A DNA stretch of 61,365 bases from an uncultured Comamonadaceae bacterium (GCA_946482595.1 CAMLSD010000016.1:1-61365); one strand, 5' to 3'. Shown: positions 7,926 to 19,605, numbered from the stretch's first letter. Notes: generated from the letters alone by a model not told the origin. A program made the numbers and translations.

Positions 7926-8777
7926 TCAGGCGGCAGCGTGAATCCTGCCGTGCACCGCCACGGCAAACGGCAGCCAGCGCTGCGCAAACTGTTCCAGGGC
8001 CTCCGGGTCACCGCTGCTCCATGCCTGCACCGGCACGCAGCAACCCGCTGAATTCATCGGCAGCAGCCTTCGCGCCTGCCGAGCCACGGCGTCTGCGGTG
8101 TCGATCAAGGTCACACCGGCAGGCATGCGGCGGGCGATCTGATCGGCCACGAAGGGGTAGTGCGTGCAGCCCAGCACCACGGTGTCCACGTCGGCATCGC
8201 GCATGGCGGCACAGGCGGGGTCGAGCACTGCGGCCAGCGTCTCGTCGCGCAGGTCACCCGCCTCGATGGCCGCTGCCAGCCCGGGACACGGCTGCAGGTG
8301 CAACCTCAGGTCCGGCACAGTGGGCCCCGCCCCGGCAGCCAGTGCCGCCAGGCGCCTGAAACGCTCGCTCGAGAGCGTTGCAGGCGTGGCCATCACGGCG
8401 ACCCGGCCGTTGCGGGTGGCAGCCACACCCGGCCGAACCCCCGGCTCCACACCCACGAACGGCAGTCCAGGATGCAACGCGCGCAAGCGGTCGATCGCCA
8501 CGGCCGTGGCGGTGTTGCATGCCACCACCATCAGATCGACGCCTTGAGCGCTCAGGAACTGAGCCACGTGCATCGACCGCCGCAGCACATGCTCATCGCT
8601 GCGCTCGCCGTAGGGCGCGTGGCCTGAGTCGGCGACATACAGGAACTGCGCATCCGGCATCGCGGCATACAGCGCGCGCAGCACCGACAAGCCACCGACA
8701 CCCGAGTCGAACACGCCAACGCGAGGCAGCGCAGGCGGACCAGGATCCACGGGGAGCACAGGGGCGGTACGGGGCAT
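7926..8777 (-). CDS. murI: Glutamate racemase
   Basis: A 283-residue cytoplasmic enzyme that makes D-glutamate for peptidoglycan. The family motifs are complete: VGVFDSGVGGLSVLR near the start, ADSGHAPYGERS, the first catalytic cysteine in VVACNTATA (Cys87) and the second in VLGCTHYPF. An ATG at 8840 would add 21 residues with no family match, so I prefer ATG 8777, although it has no clear ribosome site. It is transcribed divergently from the etf genes; the 261-bp intergenic region also holds the etfB operators. Essential cell-wall function is well established for the family. Confidence 0.93.
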   Translation of the reverse strand: MPRTAPVLPVDPGPPALPRVGVFDSGVGGLSVLRALYAAMPDAQFLYVADSGHAPYGERSDEHVLRRSMHVAQFLSAQGVDLMVVACNTATAVAIDRLRALHPGLPFVGVEPGVRPGVAATRNGRVAVMATPATLSSERFRRLAALAAGAGPTVPDLRLHLQPCPGLAAAIEAGDLRDETLAAVLDPACAAMRDADVDTVVLGCTHYPFVADQIARRMPAGVTLIDTADAVARQARRLLPMNSAGCCVPVQAWSSGDPEALEQFAQRWLPFAVAVHGRIHAAA

Positions 8778-8864
8778 TACCACAGAGTTGAGGCGGGCCG
8801 CCAGGCGCGGCGCGGCGCAGTATAGGCCGGGCCTGGGCATGCCCCTCTATTTCGTGCCCGCCCA

Positions 8865-8918
8865 TTGACGCGGACGTCATGCCTTCCGCTAGAATCGCCG
8901 AAAATCGAACGGTCGTTC
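8865..8918 (+). promoter_or_regulatory. Distal etfB promoter with GAACG-GT-CGTTC operator
   Basis: TTGACG (8865-8870) and TAGAAT (8890-8895) are spaced by 19 bp. The perfect palindrome GAACG-GT-CGTTC (8907-8918) starts about 5 bp after the expected transcription start, a usual place for a repressor. The shape suits a TetR-family dimer of the kind that controls fatty-acid breakdown in this group; the regulator itself is not in the window. Confidence 0.5.
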
Positions 8919-8992
8919 TATTTTGGAGATGTCTCAGGGTTCTCCCTCAGGCAGATGTCTCCCGCGGGGCAGGACGAGTGTGCGCCGCAACA

Positions 8993-9020
8993 TAGAATCG
9001 GGAATTAACGTTTACGTCAA
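8993..9020 (+). promoter_or_regulatory. Proximal etfB -10 element with TTAACGT-TT-ACGTCAA operator
   Basis: A second TAGAATCG (8993-9000), identical to the distal -10 string, is followed by TTAACGTTTACGTCAA (9005-9020), a 7-2-7 inverted repeat with one mismatch. From memory it resembles LiuR-type MerR-family sites that control branched-chain amino acid and acyl-CoA degradation genes. No good -35 is visible, as often seen for activated promoters. Confidence 0.45.
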
Positions 9021-9038
9021 TCCAAAGGAGAACGTCGC

Positions 9039-9788
9039 ATGAAGGCACTGGTACCGGTCAAGCGCGTCGTGGACTACAACGTCAAAGTGCGTGTGAAGTC
9101 CGACGGCACGGGGGTGGACATCGCCAACGTCAAGATGAGCATGAACCCCTTCGACGAGATCGCCGTCGAGGAGGCCACCCGCCTGAAGGAAAAGGGCGTG
9201 TTGAGCGAGGTCGTGGCCGTGTCCTGCGGCGTGGCCCAGTGCCAGGAGACCCTGCGCACCGCGATGGCCATCGGCGCCGACCGCGGCATCCTGGTCGAGA
9301 CCGACGCTGAATTGCAGCCACTGGCCGTGGCCAAGCTGCTCAAGGCCCTGGTCGACAAGGAAAAGCCCGATCTCATCATCCTGGGCAAGCAGGCCATCGA
9401 CGACGACTGCAACCAGACCGGCCAGATGCTCGCAGCCCTGCTCGACATTCCCCAGGCCACCTTTGCCAGCAAGGTCGAGGTTGCCGATGGCTTCGCCACC
9501 GTGACCCGTGAGGTCGACGGCGGCCTGGAAACCGTGAAGGTCAAGCTCCCGGCGGTGATCACCACCGACCTGCGCCTGAACGAGCCGCGCTACGTGACGC
9601 TGCCCAACATCATGAAGGCCAAGAAGAAGCCGCTCGAGACGCTCAAGCCTGCCGACCTGTCGGTCGACGTGACGCCGCGCCTGAAGACCCTGAAGGTCAG
9701 CGAGCCGCCCAAGCGCGGCGCCGGCGTCAAGGTGCCCGACGTCGCCACGCTGGTGTCCAAGCTCAAGAACGAAGCCAAGGTGATCTGA
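9039..9788 (+). CDS. etfB: Electron transfer flavoprotein beta subunit
   Basis: A 249-residue ETF small subunit. With EtfA it takes electrons from acyl-CoA dehydrogenases and passes them to ETF-quinone oxidoreductase. Typical blocks: [20 protein letters not shown] at the start, [12 protein letters not shown], and the AMP-binding region [20 protein letters not shown]. The C-terminal arm has [21 protein letters not shown] lies 7-8 nt before the ATG. etfA follows after 120 bp, in which CCTGCGC/GCGCAGG forms a 7-bp hairpin (9801-9819) without a T-run; this may tune the subunit ratio. Confidence 0.96.
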   Translation: MKALVPVKRVVDYNVKVRVKSDGTGVDIANVKMSMNPFDEIAVEEATRLKEKGVLSEVVAVSCGVAQCQETLRTAMAIGADRGILVETDAELQPLAVAKLLKALVDKEKPDLIILGKQAIDDDCNQTGQMLAALLDIPQATFASKVEVADGFATVTREVDGGLETVKVKLPAVITTDLRLNEPRYVTLPNIMKAKKKPLETLKPADLSVDVTPRLKTLKVSEPPKRGAGVKVPDVATLVSKLKNEAKVI

Positions 9789-9908
9789 CCGCAGCGCGCT
9801 CCTGCGCTCCGGGCGCAGGACTGACGCAACCAAGCATGCAACCGGCCCGCCGCACCCTCGCCTGCCATGACAGGCCAGCGTGCTCCCCGGGCCCAGGAGT
9901 CTGAAGAA

Positions 9909-10841
9909 ATGTCCGTCCTTGTCATTGCAGAACACGACCACGGCACCCTCAAGGGCGCCACGCTGAACACCGTGACGGCCGCGCTGGCCTGCGGTGGTGA
10001 TGTCCATGTGCTGGTGGCTGGCCACAATGCCGCCGGCGCAGCCCAGGCGGCCGCCCAGATCGCCGGCGTGAGCAAGGTGCTGCACGCCGATGGCGCCACG
10101 CTGGGTGAACAACTCGGTGAAAACGTCGCGGCCCAGGTGCTGGCCGTGGCCTCCGGCTACACCCACATCCTGTTCCCGGCCACCGCGCACGGCAAGAACG
10201 TCGCACCCCGCGTGGCCGCCAAGCTCGACGTCGCCCAGATCAGCGACATCACCAAGGTGGTCGCCGCCGACACCTTCGAGCGCCCGATCTACGCGGGCAA
10301 TGCGATCGCCACGGTGCAGAGCGCCGACGCGGTGAAGGTCATCACCGTGCGCACCACCGGCTTCGATGCCGCGGCTGCCACGGGTGGCAGCGCCGCCGTC
10401 GAGAGCCTGGGCGCGGTGGGTGATTCCGGCACCTCCAGCTTTGTCGGCCGCGACGTGACCAAGAGCGACCGCCCCGAGCTGACCGCAGCGAAGATCATCG
10501 TCTCGGGCGGCCGGGCACTGGGTTCGAGCGACAAGTTCAACGAAGTGCTCACGCCGCTGGCCGACAAGTTGGGCGCCGCACTGGGCGCCAGCCGCGCCGC
10601 CGTGGACGCTGGCTATGCACCCAACGACTGGCAGGTCGGCCAGACCGGCAAGATCGTGGCGCCCCAGCTCTACATCGCAGCGGGCATCAGTGGTGCCATC
10701 CAGCACCTGGCCGGCATGAAGGATTCGAAGGTGATCGTGGCGATCAACAAGGATCCCGAGGCACCGATCTTTTCGGTGGCCGACTACGGCCTGGAGGCCG
10801 ACCTGTTCACGGCCGTGCCGGAGCTGGTCAACGCCCTCTGA
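9909..10841 (+). CDS. etfA: Electron transfer flavoprotein alpha subunit
   Basis: A 310-residue ETF large subunit that carries the FAD. The N-terminal domain starts [16 protein letters not shown]. The C-terminal FAD domain shows [32 protein letters not shown], then [17 protein letters not shown] and [14 protein letters not shown], all in family order. I chose ATG 9909 because AGGAG precedes it and the homologous start fits; an upstream ATG at 9867 would add 14 unrelated residues. It is cotranscribed with etfB and ends in an intrinsic terminator, so the acyl-CoA dehydrogenase gene downstream probably has its own promoter or depends on read-through. Confidence 0.96.
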   Translation: MSVLVIAEHDHGTLKGATLNTVTAALACGGDVHVLVAGHNAAGAAQAAAQIAGVSKVLHADGATLGEQLGENVAAQVLAVASGYTHILFPATAHGKNVAPRVAAKLDVAQISDITKVVAADTFERPIYAGNAIATVQSADAVKVITVRTTGFDAAAATGGSAAVESLGAVGDSGTSSFVGRDVTKSDRPELTAAKIIVSGGRALGSSDKFNEVLTPLADKLGAALGASRAAVDAGYAPNDWQVGQTGKIVAPQLYIAAGISGAIQHLAGMKDSKVIVAINKDPEAPIFSVADYGLEADLFTAVPELVNAL

Positions 10842-10863
10842 CGCGCGCATTCGCGTACAGAAG

Positions 10864-10900
10864 ACCCGTTCGCCCCTCGCCTGGGCAAGCGGGTTTTTTT
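10864..10900 (+). terminator. Intrinsic terminator after etfA
   Basis: ACCCGTTCGCCC pairs with GGGCAAGCGGGT (one mismatch and one G·T pair) around a 6-nt loop, followed by seven T residues. It lies 22 bp after the etfA stop. Confidence 0.85.
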
Positions 10901-10955
10901 CCGCCCCACACGGGTTGTAAAGCCCCCTGAAGACGCCAAGCAGGCAGGAGACATC

Positions 10956-12776
10956 GTGACGTACCAAGCCCCCGTGAAGGACATGCTGTTTTGCATGCAG
11001 GAACTCGCAGGCCTCGAGGACGTGGCCCGCATCCCCGGATTCGAGGACGCCGGCATCGAGACGGCACAGGCCGTGCTCGAGGAGTGCGCCAAGCTCAATG
11101 AAGGTGTGGTTGCGCCGCTGAACGTCGAAGGCGACCGCAACCCGAGCTACTGGAAGGCGGGCCAGGTCACGACAACGCCCGGCTTCAAGGAAGCCTTCCG
11201 CGAGTTCGCCCAGGGTGGCTGGCAGGGCCTGCAGCACCCCACCGATTTTGGCGGCCAGGGCCTGCCCAAGACGATCGGTGCGGCCTGCATCGAGATGATC
11301 AACAGCGCCAACCTGAGCTTTGCGCTGTGCCCGCTGCTGACCGACGGCGCGATCGAGGCCCTGCTGACGGCCGGCACGCCCGAGCAGCAGCAGACCTACA
11401 TCCCGAAGATGATCTCGGGCGAATGGACCGGCACGATGAACCTGACCGAACCGCAGGCCGGTTCGGATCTGGCTCTGGTGCGCACCCGGGCCGAGCCTCA
11501 GGCCGACGGCAGCTACCGCATCTTCGGCACCAAGATCTTCATCACCTACGGCGAGCACGACATGGCGGACAACATCGTCCACCTCGTGCTGGCCCGCGTG
11601 GCCGGGGCGCCGGAGGGCGTCAAGGGCATCTCGCTGTTCATCGTGCCCAAGTTCCTGGTGAAGGCCGATGGCTCGCTCGGCGAGCGCAATGACGTGCAGT
11701 GCGTCAGCATCGAGCACAAGCTGGGCATCAAGGCCAGCCCCACCGCGGTGCTGCAGTTCGGCGACGGCACGCCGGGCAGCCTGGCCGACGCATCGGGCCC
11801 CGGTGCCGTGGGCTACCTGATCGGCCAGGAAAACCGCGGCCTCGAGTACATGTTCATCATGATGAACGCCGCGCGCTATGCGGTGGGCGTGCAGGGCATC
11901 GCCGTGGCCGAACGTGCCTACCAGAAGGCGGTGCAGTACGCCCGCGACCGGGTGCAGTCGCGCCCCGTCGATGGCTCGGTGGCTGGCAGCGCGCCGATCA
12001 TCCATCACCCCGACGTGCGCCGCATGCTGATGACCATGCGGGCCTACACCGAAGGCTGCCGCGCCATGGCCATCGTCGCAGCTGCCGCCTACGACGCCGC
12101 CCATGCTCACCCGGACGCCGAGGTGCGCAAGCAGAACCAGGCCTTCTACGAGTTCATGGTGCCGCTGGTCAAGGGCTACAGCACCGAAATGAGCCTGGAG
12201 GTCACCTCGCTGGGCGTGCAGGTGCACGGTGGCATGGGTTTCATCGAAGAGACCGGTGCTGCACAGTACTACCGCGACGCGAAGATCCTCACGATCTACG
12301 AAGGCACGACGGCTATCCAGGCCAACGACCTCGTCGGGCGCAAGACGGCACGCGACGGCGGCCAGACCGCGCGTGCCATTGCCGGCCAGATCGAAGCCAC
12401 CGAGGCGGCCCTGGCCCGCAGCGACAGCGTCGCCGCGCGTGCCGTGCTGCGCCGCCTGAAGGCGGCACGCGAGGCCTTCCTTGACGTCGTCGCGTTCGTG
12501 GCGGGCCACACCAAGGCCAGCCCGAACGCCGTGTTCGCCGGTTCGGTGCCCTACCTGATGCTCGCCGGCAATGTGGTCGCGGGCTGGCAGCTCGCCCGCG
12601 CCCTGCTCGTGGCCGAAGGCAAGCTGGCCCAGGGCGAAGACACCGCCTTCATGCAGGCGAAGATCGCCACCGCCCGGTTCTATGCCGACCACATCCTGGC
12701 CAAGGTGCCCGGCGTGCGCGACAGCATCGTCGACGGTGCCGACAGCGTCACCGCGATGGCACTCGACGCTTACTGA
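10956..12776 (+). CDS. Acyl-CoA dehydrogenase, large (about 600-residue) type
   Basis: A 606-residue FAD enzyme that makes a 2,3-double bond in an acyl-CoA and gives the electrons to ETF, which is encoded just upstream. The N-terminal half has MNLTEPQAGSDLALVRTRAE (FAD and substrate binding). The C-terminal half has HGGMGFIEETGAAQYYRDAKI and IYEGTTAIQ, where Glu449 aligns with the catalytic base. A C-terminal extension of ~120 residues beyond the core is typical of the DmdC/large FadE-like subgroup, so the substrate could be a straight acyl-CoA or 3-methylthiopropanoyl-CoA; I cannot decide. The start is GTG 10956 with AGGAG 5 nt upstream. Confidence 0.93.
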   Translation: MTYQAPVKDMLFCMQELAGLEDVARIPGFEDAGIETAQAVLEECAKLNEGVVAPLNVEGDRNPSYWKAGQVTTTPGFKEAFREFAQGGWQGLQHPTDFGGQGLPKTIGAACIEMINSANLSFALCPLLTDGAIEALLTAGTPEQQQTYIPKMISGEWTGTMNLTEPQAGSDLALVRTRAEPQADGSYRIFGTKIFITYGEHDMADNIVHLVLARVAGAPEGVKGISLFIVPKFLVKADGSLGERNDVQCVSIEHKLGIKASPTAVLQFGDGTPGSLADASGPGAVGYLIGQENRGLEYMFIMMNAARYAVGVQGIAVAERAYQKAVQYARDRVQSRPVDGSVAGSAPIIHHPDVRRMLMTMRAYTEGCRAMAIVAAAAYDAAHAHPDAEVRKQNQAFYEFMVPLVKGYSTEMSLEVTSLGVQVHGGMGFIEETGAAQYYRDAKILTIYEGTTAIQANDLVGRKTARDGGQTARAIAGQIEATEAALARSDSVAARAVLRRLKAAREAFLDVVAFVAGHTKASPNAVFAGSVPYLMLAGNVVAGWQLARALLVAEGKLAQGEDTAFMQAKIATARFYADHILAKVPGVRDSIVDGADSVTAMALDAY

Positions 12777-12821
12777 TCTGCCCCGCCCTTCGATCCACCG
12801 AGACCCCCACAGGAGCTGTCC

Positions 12822-13778
12822 GTGCCCGTGCCCGCCGTCTTCAAGACCCTGTCGATGCCCGTCATCGGCTCGCCGCTGTTCATCATCAGCAACCCCAAGC
12901 TCGTCATCGCGCAATGCAAGGCCGGCATCGTCGGCTCGATGCCCGCGCTCAATGCCCGCCCGGCCTCGCAGCTCGATGAATGGCTGGCCGAGATCACCGA
13001 AACCCTGGCCGCGCACGACCGCGACCACCCGGACCGCCCGGCCGCACCGTTTGCGATCAACCAGATCGTGCACAAGAGCAATGACCGCCTCGAACACGAC
13101 ATGGCCCTGTGCGCGAAGTACAAGGTGCCGGTGGTCATCACCTCGCTGGGTGCACGCACCGATGTGAACGACGCGGTGCACAGCTGGGGCGGTGTGGTGC
13201 TGCACGACATCATCAACAACCGCTTCGCCCGCAAGGCGATCGAAAAGGGCGCCGACGGCCTGATCGCCGTGGCGGCCGGTGCCGGCGGCCATGCCGGCAC
13301 CACCAGCCCGTTCGCGCTGATCCAGGAGATCCGCACCTGGTTCGACGGCCCGCTGGCGCTGTCGGGCGCGATCGCCAGCGGGCGCGCCATCCTGGCGGCG
13401 CAGGCGATGGGCGCGGACTTCGCCTACATCGGCTCGGCCTTCATTGCCACCGAGGAGGCCCGTGCCGCCGACGGCTACAAGCAGATGATCGTCGACAGCA
13501 CCAGCGAGGACATCGTCTACTCCAACCTGTTCACCGGCGTGCACGGCAACTACCTGCGCGGCTCGATCGTCAATGCCGGCATGGACCCTGACCACCTGCC
13601 CGAGAGCGACCCGAGCAAGATGGACTTCGGTGGTGAAGGCGCGAAGAAGGCCTGGAAGGACATCTGGGGCTGCGGCCAGGGCATCGGCGCGATCCGCGAG
13701 GTGCTGCCGGCCCAGGCGCTGATCGAACGCCTGCGCAGCGAGTACCTCGCGGCAAAACAGGCCCTGTGCGCCGGGTGA
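12822..13778 (+). CDS. Nitronate monooxygenase family protein
   Basis: A 318-residue FMN enzyme of the nitronate monooxygenase (2-nitropropane dioxygenase) family, a TIM barrel. Visible motifs: PVIGSPLFIISNPKLVIAQ and GIVGSMPALNARP at the N-terminus, the FMN loop GADGLIAVAAGAGGHAGT with the His that aligns with the catalytic base, and ALSGAIASGRAILAAQAMGADFAYIGSAFI. The start is GTG with ACAGGAGC upstream. It follows the acyl-CoA dehydrogenase by 45 bp in the same direction, so the two may be cotranscribed. Members near acyl-CoA genes have also been named enoyl reductases; the real substrate is not known. Confidence 0.88.
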   Translation: MPVPAVFKTLSMPVIGSPLFIISNPKLVIAQCKAGIVGSMPALNARPASQLDEWLAEITETLAAHDRDHPDRPAAPFAINQIVHKSNDRLEHDMALCAKYKVPVVITSLGARTDVNDAVHSWGGVVLHDIINNRFARKAIEKGADGLIAVAAGAGGHAGTTSPFALIQEIRTWFDGPLALSGAIASGRAILAAQAMGADFAYIGSAFIATEEARAADGYKQMIVDSTSEDIVYSNLFTGVHGNYLRGSIVNAGMDPDHLPESDPSKMDFGGEGAKKAWKDIWGCGQGIGAIREVLPAQALIERLRSEYLAAKQALCAG

Positions 13779-13797
13779 GCCGCATCCTGCGGCCGCG

Positions 13798-15453
13798 TCA
13801 GTTCACCGGCACCGGGCCGTCCAGCGTGGGCCGGGGCAACCAGGGCGGCAGGATGGACTCGGCCCATGCGCCTTCGTTGAGCGCGGCCGCAAGCCGGGCC
13901 ACCTGGCCTTCAGGGTCGGGTGCCTGCACGATGCCGCGCAGCACGGCCACGGCCGCCGCGCCGCACTGCACGGCCTCGCGGCCGCGGCTTTCGTCCATGC
14001 CGGCGATGGCCACCACCGGCTCGGGCAGCAGGGCGCTCCAGTAAGCCAGGTTGGCCGGCCCTTGCGGCCGCCAGGGCATGTCCTTCGTGCGCGTGGCATG
14101 GATCGGACCGCAGGCGATGTAGCTCGGGCGCACGCCGCGCGCCCGGCAGACCTCCCAGTAGCTGTGGGTGCTGATGCCCAGTCGCATGCCCGCCTGGCGC
14201 AGGCGGTCGAGCTCCCAGGGCCGCAGCGCCTGGATGTCTTCCTGACCCAGATGAATGCCATAGGCCCCGTGCGCCAGGGCCAGCTCCCAGTGGTCGTTGA
14301 TGAAAAGTTGTGCGCCGGCCGCCTGCGCTGCCCGCACGGCCCGGCCGATCTCGGCGGACAGCCACTCGCGCGACGGCGGCTGCGGCACATCGGTCTTGAT
14401 GCGCAATTGCAGGCAGCGCACGCCGGCGGCCAGCAGGCGCTCGACCCATTCGGCACTGTCGACCACGGCATACAGACCGGGGCGAGGCTCGGCCAGCGGC
14501 GCAAAGGCGGGCCCGTCTGGTTCGCGCCCCGACAGGCTGAGCGTGGGCAGCAGCTCGCGGCGCAGGCTGAACTGCGGCCCCGGGCGCACCGGTCCGGCAC
14601 CGGCACCGGCGCGATAGCCCCGCGTCAGTGCGTGCGCCGTCGCCATCTTGGCCATCACCAGGGCATCGGCCTCGCAAAAGCCATGCGCCAGCGCGCCAGC
14701 CGCGCTCGATGCAAACACGCAGCCGGTGCCGTGGTTGTGAACCGTGTCGATGCGCGTACCGCTCAGCCAGCCGCTGGCCTGGGGCGTGTCGATCCAGTCG
14801 CTGGCCCGGCCGGCGCCCTCGGGTCCGGGGCTGTCACCGCCGGTGACCACCACACTGCCGGCGCCCAGGCGCCGCAATCGCGCCGCAGCGTCGATGACGG
14901 TGTCGTCGGGCAGCCCGGCCCCCTCGCCTGCTACGCCGAGCAGCCAGGCCGCTTCAGCACGATTGGGCGTCAGCAGTGTGGCGCGCGGCACCAGCTCGCT
15001 GAGGTAGGCCTCGCGCAGGTCCGTTGCATGCAGCAGGGCCCCGGTGCTGGCACGCCGCACCGGGTCGACCACCAGCGCGACCGGGCCGCGTGTGCGCAGG
15101 CGGTCCACCCAGCGCGCCAGGCTGCGCACATTGTCCGCACTGCCGAGCAGCCCGGTCTTGATGACCCGTGGCGGCAGGTCACCGGCCAGCGCAGCCAGCT
15201 GCGCGTCGAGCAGCGCGGGGTCCACCGCATGGACCGATTCGACGGCGCGTGAGTTCTGCGCGGTGAGGGCCGCGACCACACTGCAGCCATGCACTCCCAT
15301 GGCATCGAAGGCGCGCAGATCGGCCTGCAGCCCGGCACCGCCGCCGCTGTCGGACCCGGCCACACTCCAGACCACCGGCATCCCCACGGGCCCGCCGCCG
15401 CCACCCGCGGTGGATGGCTCGACGCGCGGGCCGGCCTTCAACGGCTCAGACAT
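13798..15453 (-). CDS. thiDE: Fused hydroxymethylpyrimidine (phosphate) kinase / thiamine phosphate synthase
   Basis: A 551-residue fusion. Residues ~25-270 are Thi[18 protein letters not shown] at the start, then [14 protein letters not shown] and [15 protein letters not shown] near the active site; it phosphorylates HMP to HMP-PP. Residues ~310-545 are a ThiE-like TIM barrel: [49 protein letters not shown] and [14 protein letters not shown]; it joins HMP-PP with the thiazole phosphate. The gene overlaps the end of thiG by 8 bp, so it is the last gene of the thiC operon. It converges on the nitronate monooxygenase gene with a 19-bp gap. Confidence 0.92.
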   Translation of the reverse strand: MSEPLKAGPRVEPSTAGGGGGPVGMPVVWSVAGSDSGGGAGLQADLRAFDAMGVHGCSVVAALTAQNSRAVESVHAVDPALLDAQLAALAGDLPPRVIKTGLLGSADNVRSLARWVDRLRTRGPVALVVDPVRRASTGALLHATDLREAYLSELVPRATLLTPNRAEAAWLLGVAGEGAGLPDDTVIDAAARLRRLGAGSVVVTGGDSPGPEGAGRASDWIDTPQASGWLSGTRIDTVHNHGTGCVFASSAAGALAHGFCEADALVMAKMATAHALTRGYRAGAGAGPVRPGPQFSLRRELLPTLSLSGREPDGPAFAPLAEPRPGLYAVVDSAEWVERLLAAGVRCLQLRIKTDVPQPPSREWLSAEIGRAVRAAQAAGAQLFINDHWELALAHGAYGIHLGQEDIQALRPWELDRLRQAGMRLGISTHSYWEVCRARGVRPSYIACGPIHATRTKDMPWRPQGPANLAYWSALLPEPVVAIAGMDESRGREAVQCGAAAVAVLRGIVQAPDPEGQVARLAAALNEGAWAESILPPWLPRPTLDGPVPVN

Positions 15454-16240
15454 CGAAGGGCCTCCCGGTGACCGGCGTGGACGCCACGGCCATCGGCTGC
15501 GCCTCGATCAGACCGGCCAGATACCCACCACGTCCGGCACGGATCGCCTCACCAAAAGCCCGCGCCATGCCCACCGGGTCACGTGCCTGCGCGACCGCCG
15601 AATTGAGCAGCACGGCATCGAAGCCGAGCTCCATGGCCAGCGCCGCATGCGAGGGCGCGCCGATGCCGGCATCGATGACCAGGGTCAGCTCGGGCAGGCG
15701 CGCTCGCAGCGTGCGCAGGGCCCAGGGGTTGAGCAGCCCCTGGCCCGAGCCGATCGGCGCACCCCAGGGCATCAGGATGCGGCAGCCCGCATCGACCAGC
15801 CGCTGACAGCTCACGAGGTCGTCGAGGCAGTAGGGGAAGACCTCGAAGCCGTCCCGCACAAGCTGGGCCGCAGCATCGACCAGCCCGTAGGGATCGGGCT
15901 GCAGCGTGTGTTCGTCGCCCACCACCTCGAGCTTGATCCAGTGGGTGCCGAGCAGCTCGCGGGCCATGTGCGCCAGCGTGATCGCCTCGCGGGCGGTGCG
16001 ACAGCCGGCGGTGTTGGGCAGCAGGCGGGCGCCGCTGGCACGGATCATCTCGATGAAGCCGTTGTCCCCGCCCTGCCCGGCCAGCTGACGCCGCAGCCCG
16101 ACGGTGACCACCTGCGCGCCGGAGGCCGCAATGGCCTCGGCCAGCACGGCTGGCGACGGGTAGCCGGCTGTGCCCAGCAGAAACCGGCTGGACACGGTGG
16201 CATCCGCAAGCTGCAGCATGTCGTTTTCAGGGGTGAGCAT
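15446..16240 (-). CDS. thiG: Thiazole synthase
   Basis: A 264-residue TIM barrel that builds the thiazole phosphate from deoxyxylulose phosphate, dehydroglycine and the sulfur carried by ThiS. Signature blocks: [28 protein letters not shown], the Schiff-base lysine in [11 protein letters not shown], and the phosphate loops [13 protein letters not shown] and [19 protein letters not shown]. The ATG at 16240 has GGAGG upstream and follows the thiS stop by 1 nt, which indicates translational coupling. The dehydroglycine should come from ThiO, encoded two genes upstream. Confidence 0.95.
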   Translation of the reverse strand: MLTPENDMLQLADATVSSRFLLGTAGYPSPAVLAEAIAASGAQVVTVGLRRQLAGQGGDNGFIEMIRASGARLLPNTAGCRTAREAITLAHMARELLGTHWIKLEVVGDEHTLQPDPYGLVDAAAQLVRDGFEVFPYCLDDLVSCQRLVDAGCRILMPWGAPIGSGQGLLNPWALRTLRARLPELTLVIDAGIGAPSHAALAMELGFDAVLLNSAVAQARDPVGMARAFGEAIRAGRGGYLAGLIEAQPMAVASTPVTGRPFDV

Positions 16241-16241
16241 C

Positions 16242-16490
16242 TCAACCTCCGACGATGGGTTGGAACAGGGTGATCTGGTCACCCGGCAGCAGCCGGTGCG
16301 CGGCGCGCCGCGCCCGCGCGACAAACTCGCCGTTGACGGCGGTGGCCACACTCTCGGGCGCAGCCCCCAGGCGCTGCAGCAGGTCGGCCAGGTTCATGCC
16401 GACCTCCAGCAGATGGGGCGAGCCATTGACGTGCACCGTCAGGCGCGAGACGGCGTCGTCCGCCGTGGGCCGGGCCAGTCGTTCGTTCAT
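16242..16490 (-). CDS. thiS: Sulfur carrier protein ThiS
   Basis: An 82-residue ubiquitin-like sulfur carrier. It ends in the required Gly-Gly (FQPIVGG), on which the thiocarboxylate is formed before transfer to ThiG. The fold is visible as [11 protein letters not shown] (first hairpin), LADLLQRLG (helix) and [12 protein letters not shown]. It is slightly longer than usual (66 residues), with ~15 extra residues at the N-terminus; a start further in is possible, but the ATG at 16490 overlaps the thiO stop as ATGA, which supports it. Confidence 0.92.
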   Translation of the reverse strand: MNERLARPTADDAVSRLTVHVNGSPHLLEVGMNLADLLQRLGAAPESVATAVNGEFVARARRAAHRLLPGDQITLFQPIVGG

Positions 16491-17515
16491 GCGTACTCCT
16501 CCAGTGCCTGGGCCAGCGCGTCCTCGACCAGCGCCGGGCCGATCAGCCAGCCATGGCGGAACAGGCCGTTGATGCGGGTCAGCCCGGGTTCGTGACCGAC
16601 ACGCGGCAGGTTGTCCGGCAGCGCCGGACGCAGGTTGGTCTCGGTGTGCACCACACGCGCTTCGGCCAGTTCGGGAACGACACTGTGGGCCGCACTGAGC
16701 AGCCCGAGCAGGCTGCGCACCGAAATGGCCGAACGGTCCTCCGATTCGATTTCGCTGGCGCCGACCACCACGATGTCGCCGGGCCTCGGCACGAGGTAGA
16801 CCCGCCAGCGCGGATGCAGCAGGCGCAGCGGCCGGTGCAGGTGCACACCGGGGGCATGCAGCCACACGATCTCGCCGCGCACGCCGCGCACCGGCCAGTC
16901 GGGTCGTGCCCCGGTACCACGCACGTCGAACACATGGTCGAAGGCTTCACCATTGATCTGCCGCGCCGCAAGCACCGTGGCCGGCTCACCCCAGCGCCAG
17001 CACACACCGAGTGCGCTGGCATGGTCGGCCAGGGCCTGCATCGCCTGCACCGTGTGGATCTGGCCTTCGCCGTCCAGCCGCCACGCATGGGCCGGGCCGT
17101 GGACCTGCGGCTCCAGCGCCTGCAGCGCCTGCGCATCCAGAGGTTCGGGTCGGGCCTCGGCCGGGGCCTTGGCCTGCAGCAGGGACAGCAGGCGCCGGGC
17201 CGCACCGAGGTCGCTGCCATGCGCCAGCAGCAGGCTGCCCGCACATTGCAGGCCCAGCGCCCCGTGCACCTGCTCGTCCAGCGCCTGCCACAGGGCGAGC
17301 GAGCGCCAGCCCAGGCGGGCCACGTCGGCATCCGCGCACTCGAGTTCGGCCACCGGGCTGAGCATGCCGGCGGCCGTCCAGCCGGCCGCGCCGCGGGCCA
17401 GCGGGCTCGCGGCGGGGTCGAACACCGTCACGCGGTGCCCGGCCATGGCCAGCCGGCAGGCCAGCAGCCGCCCGAGCAGGCCCGCGCCGGCCACACCGAT
17501 GTGCAGCGGGTTCAT
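16487..17515 (-). CDS. thiO: Glycine oxidase ThiO
   Basis: A 342-residue FAD-dependent amine oxidase of the DAO family. It oxidises glycine to dehydroglycine for thiazole formation. The N-terminal Rossmann FAD motif is GVAGAGLLGRLLACRL; GWTAAGMLSPVAE follows, and the C-terminal FAD contact is LFRHGWLIGPALVEDAL. The ATG at 17515 lies 2 nt after the thiC stop; an in-frame ATG at 17686 would overlap thiC by 169 bp and adds no family sequence. Presence of thiO rather than thiH suggests an oxygen-using thiazole route, so an aerobic lifestyle. Confidence 0.93.
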   Translation of the reverse strand: MNPLHIGVAGAGLLGRLLACRLAMAGHRVTVFDPAASPLARGAAGWTAAGMLSPVAELECADADVARLGWRSLALWQALDEQVHGALGLQCAGSLLLAHGSDLGAARRLLSLLQAKAPAEARPEPLDAQALQALEPQVHGPAHAWRLDGEGQIHTVQAMQALADHASALGVCWRWGEPATVLAARQINGEAFDHVFDVRGTGARPDWPVRGVRGEIVWLHAPGVHLHRPLRLLHPRWRVYLVPRPGDIVVVGASEIESEDRSAISVRSLLGLLSAAHSVVPELAEARVVHTETNLRPALPDNLPRVGHEPGLTRINGLFRHGWLIGPALVEDALAQALEEYA

Positions 17516-17517
17516 GC

Positions 17518-19500
<1,983 letters not shown>

Positions 19501-19515
19501 TCAGGGACAGATTCA

Positions 19516-19603
19516 GCTCTTCTTCCGCCGGTATTAACCGGATCAAGTTCATCGGGTTTGGCCTGTTTGCCATCTCAGCACGGTGTGCACCCCGGAGCGA
19601 GTC
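19516..19603 (-). ncRNA. TPP riboswitch (THI element) of the thiC operon
   Basis: On the minus strand the aptamer shows the conserved strings GGGGTGC, GCTGAGAT and GAACTTGATCCGGTTAATACCGGCG in the right order and spacing (the last one close to the consensus TGAACCTGATCTGGATAATGCCAGCG). It lies about 100 nt before thiC. Binding of thiamine pyrophosphate should lower thiC operon expression. Confidence 0.95.
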
Positions 19604-19605
19604 GC

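Noticed and set aside
9801..9819. Hairpin CCTGCGC/GCGCAGG between etfB and etfA considered as terminator
   Set aside because: No T-run follows, and the two genes must be made together; at most it is a message-stability element.
9012..13595. A 1,527-codon open frame on the minus strand
   Set aside because: It lies opposite etfB, etfA, the acyl-CoA dehydrogenase and the nitronate monooxygenase. Its translation is His/Val/Gly/Arg-rich without any family motif. Such frames are expected in high-GC DNA when the sense codons end in G or C.
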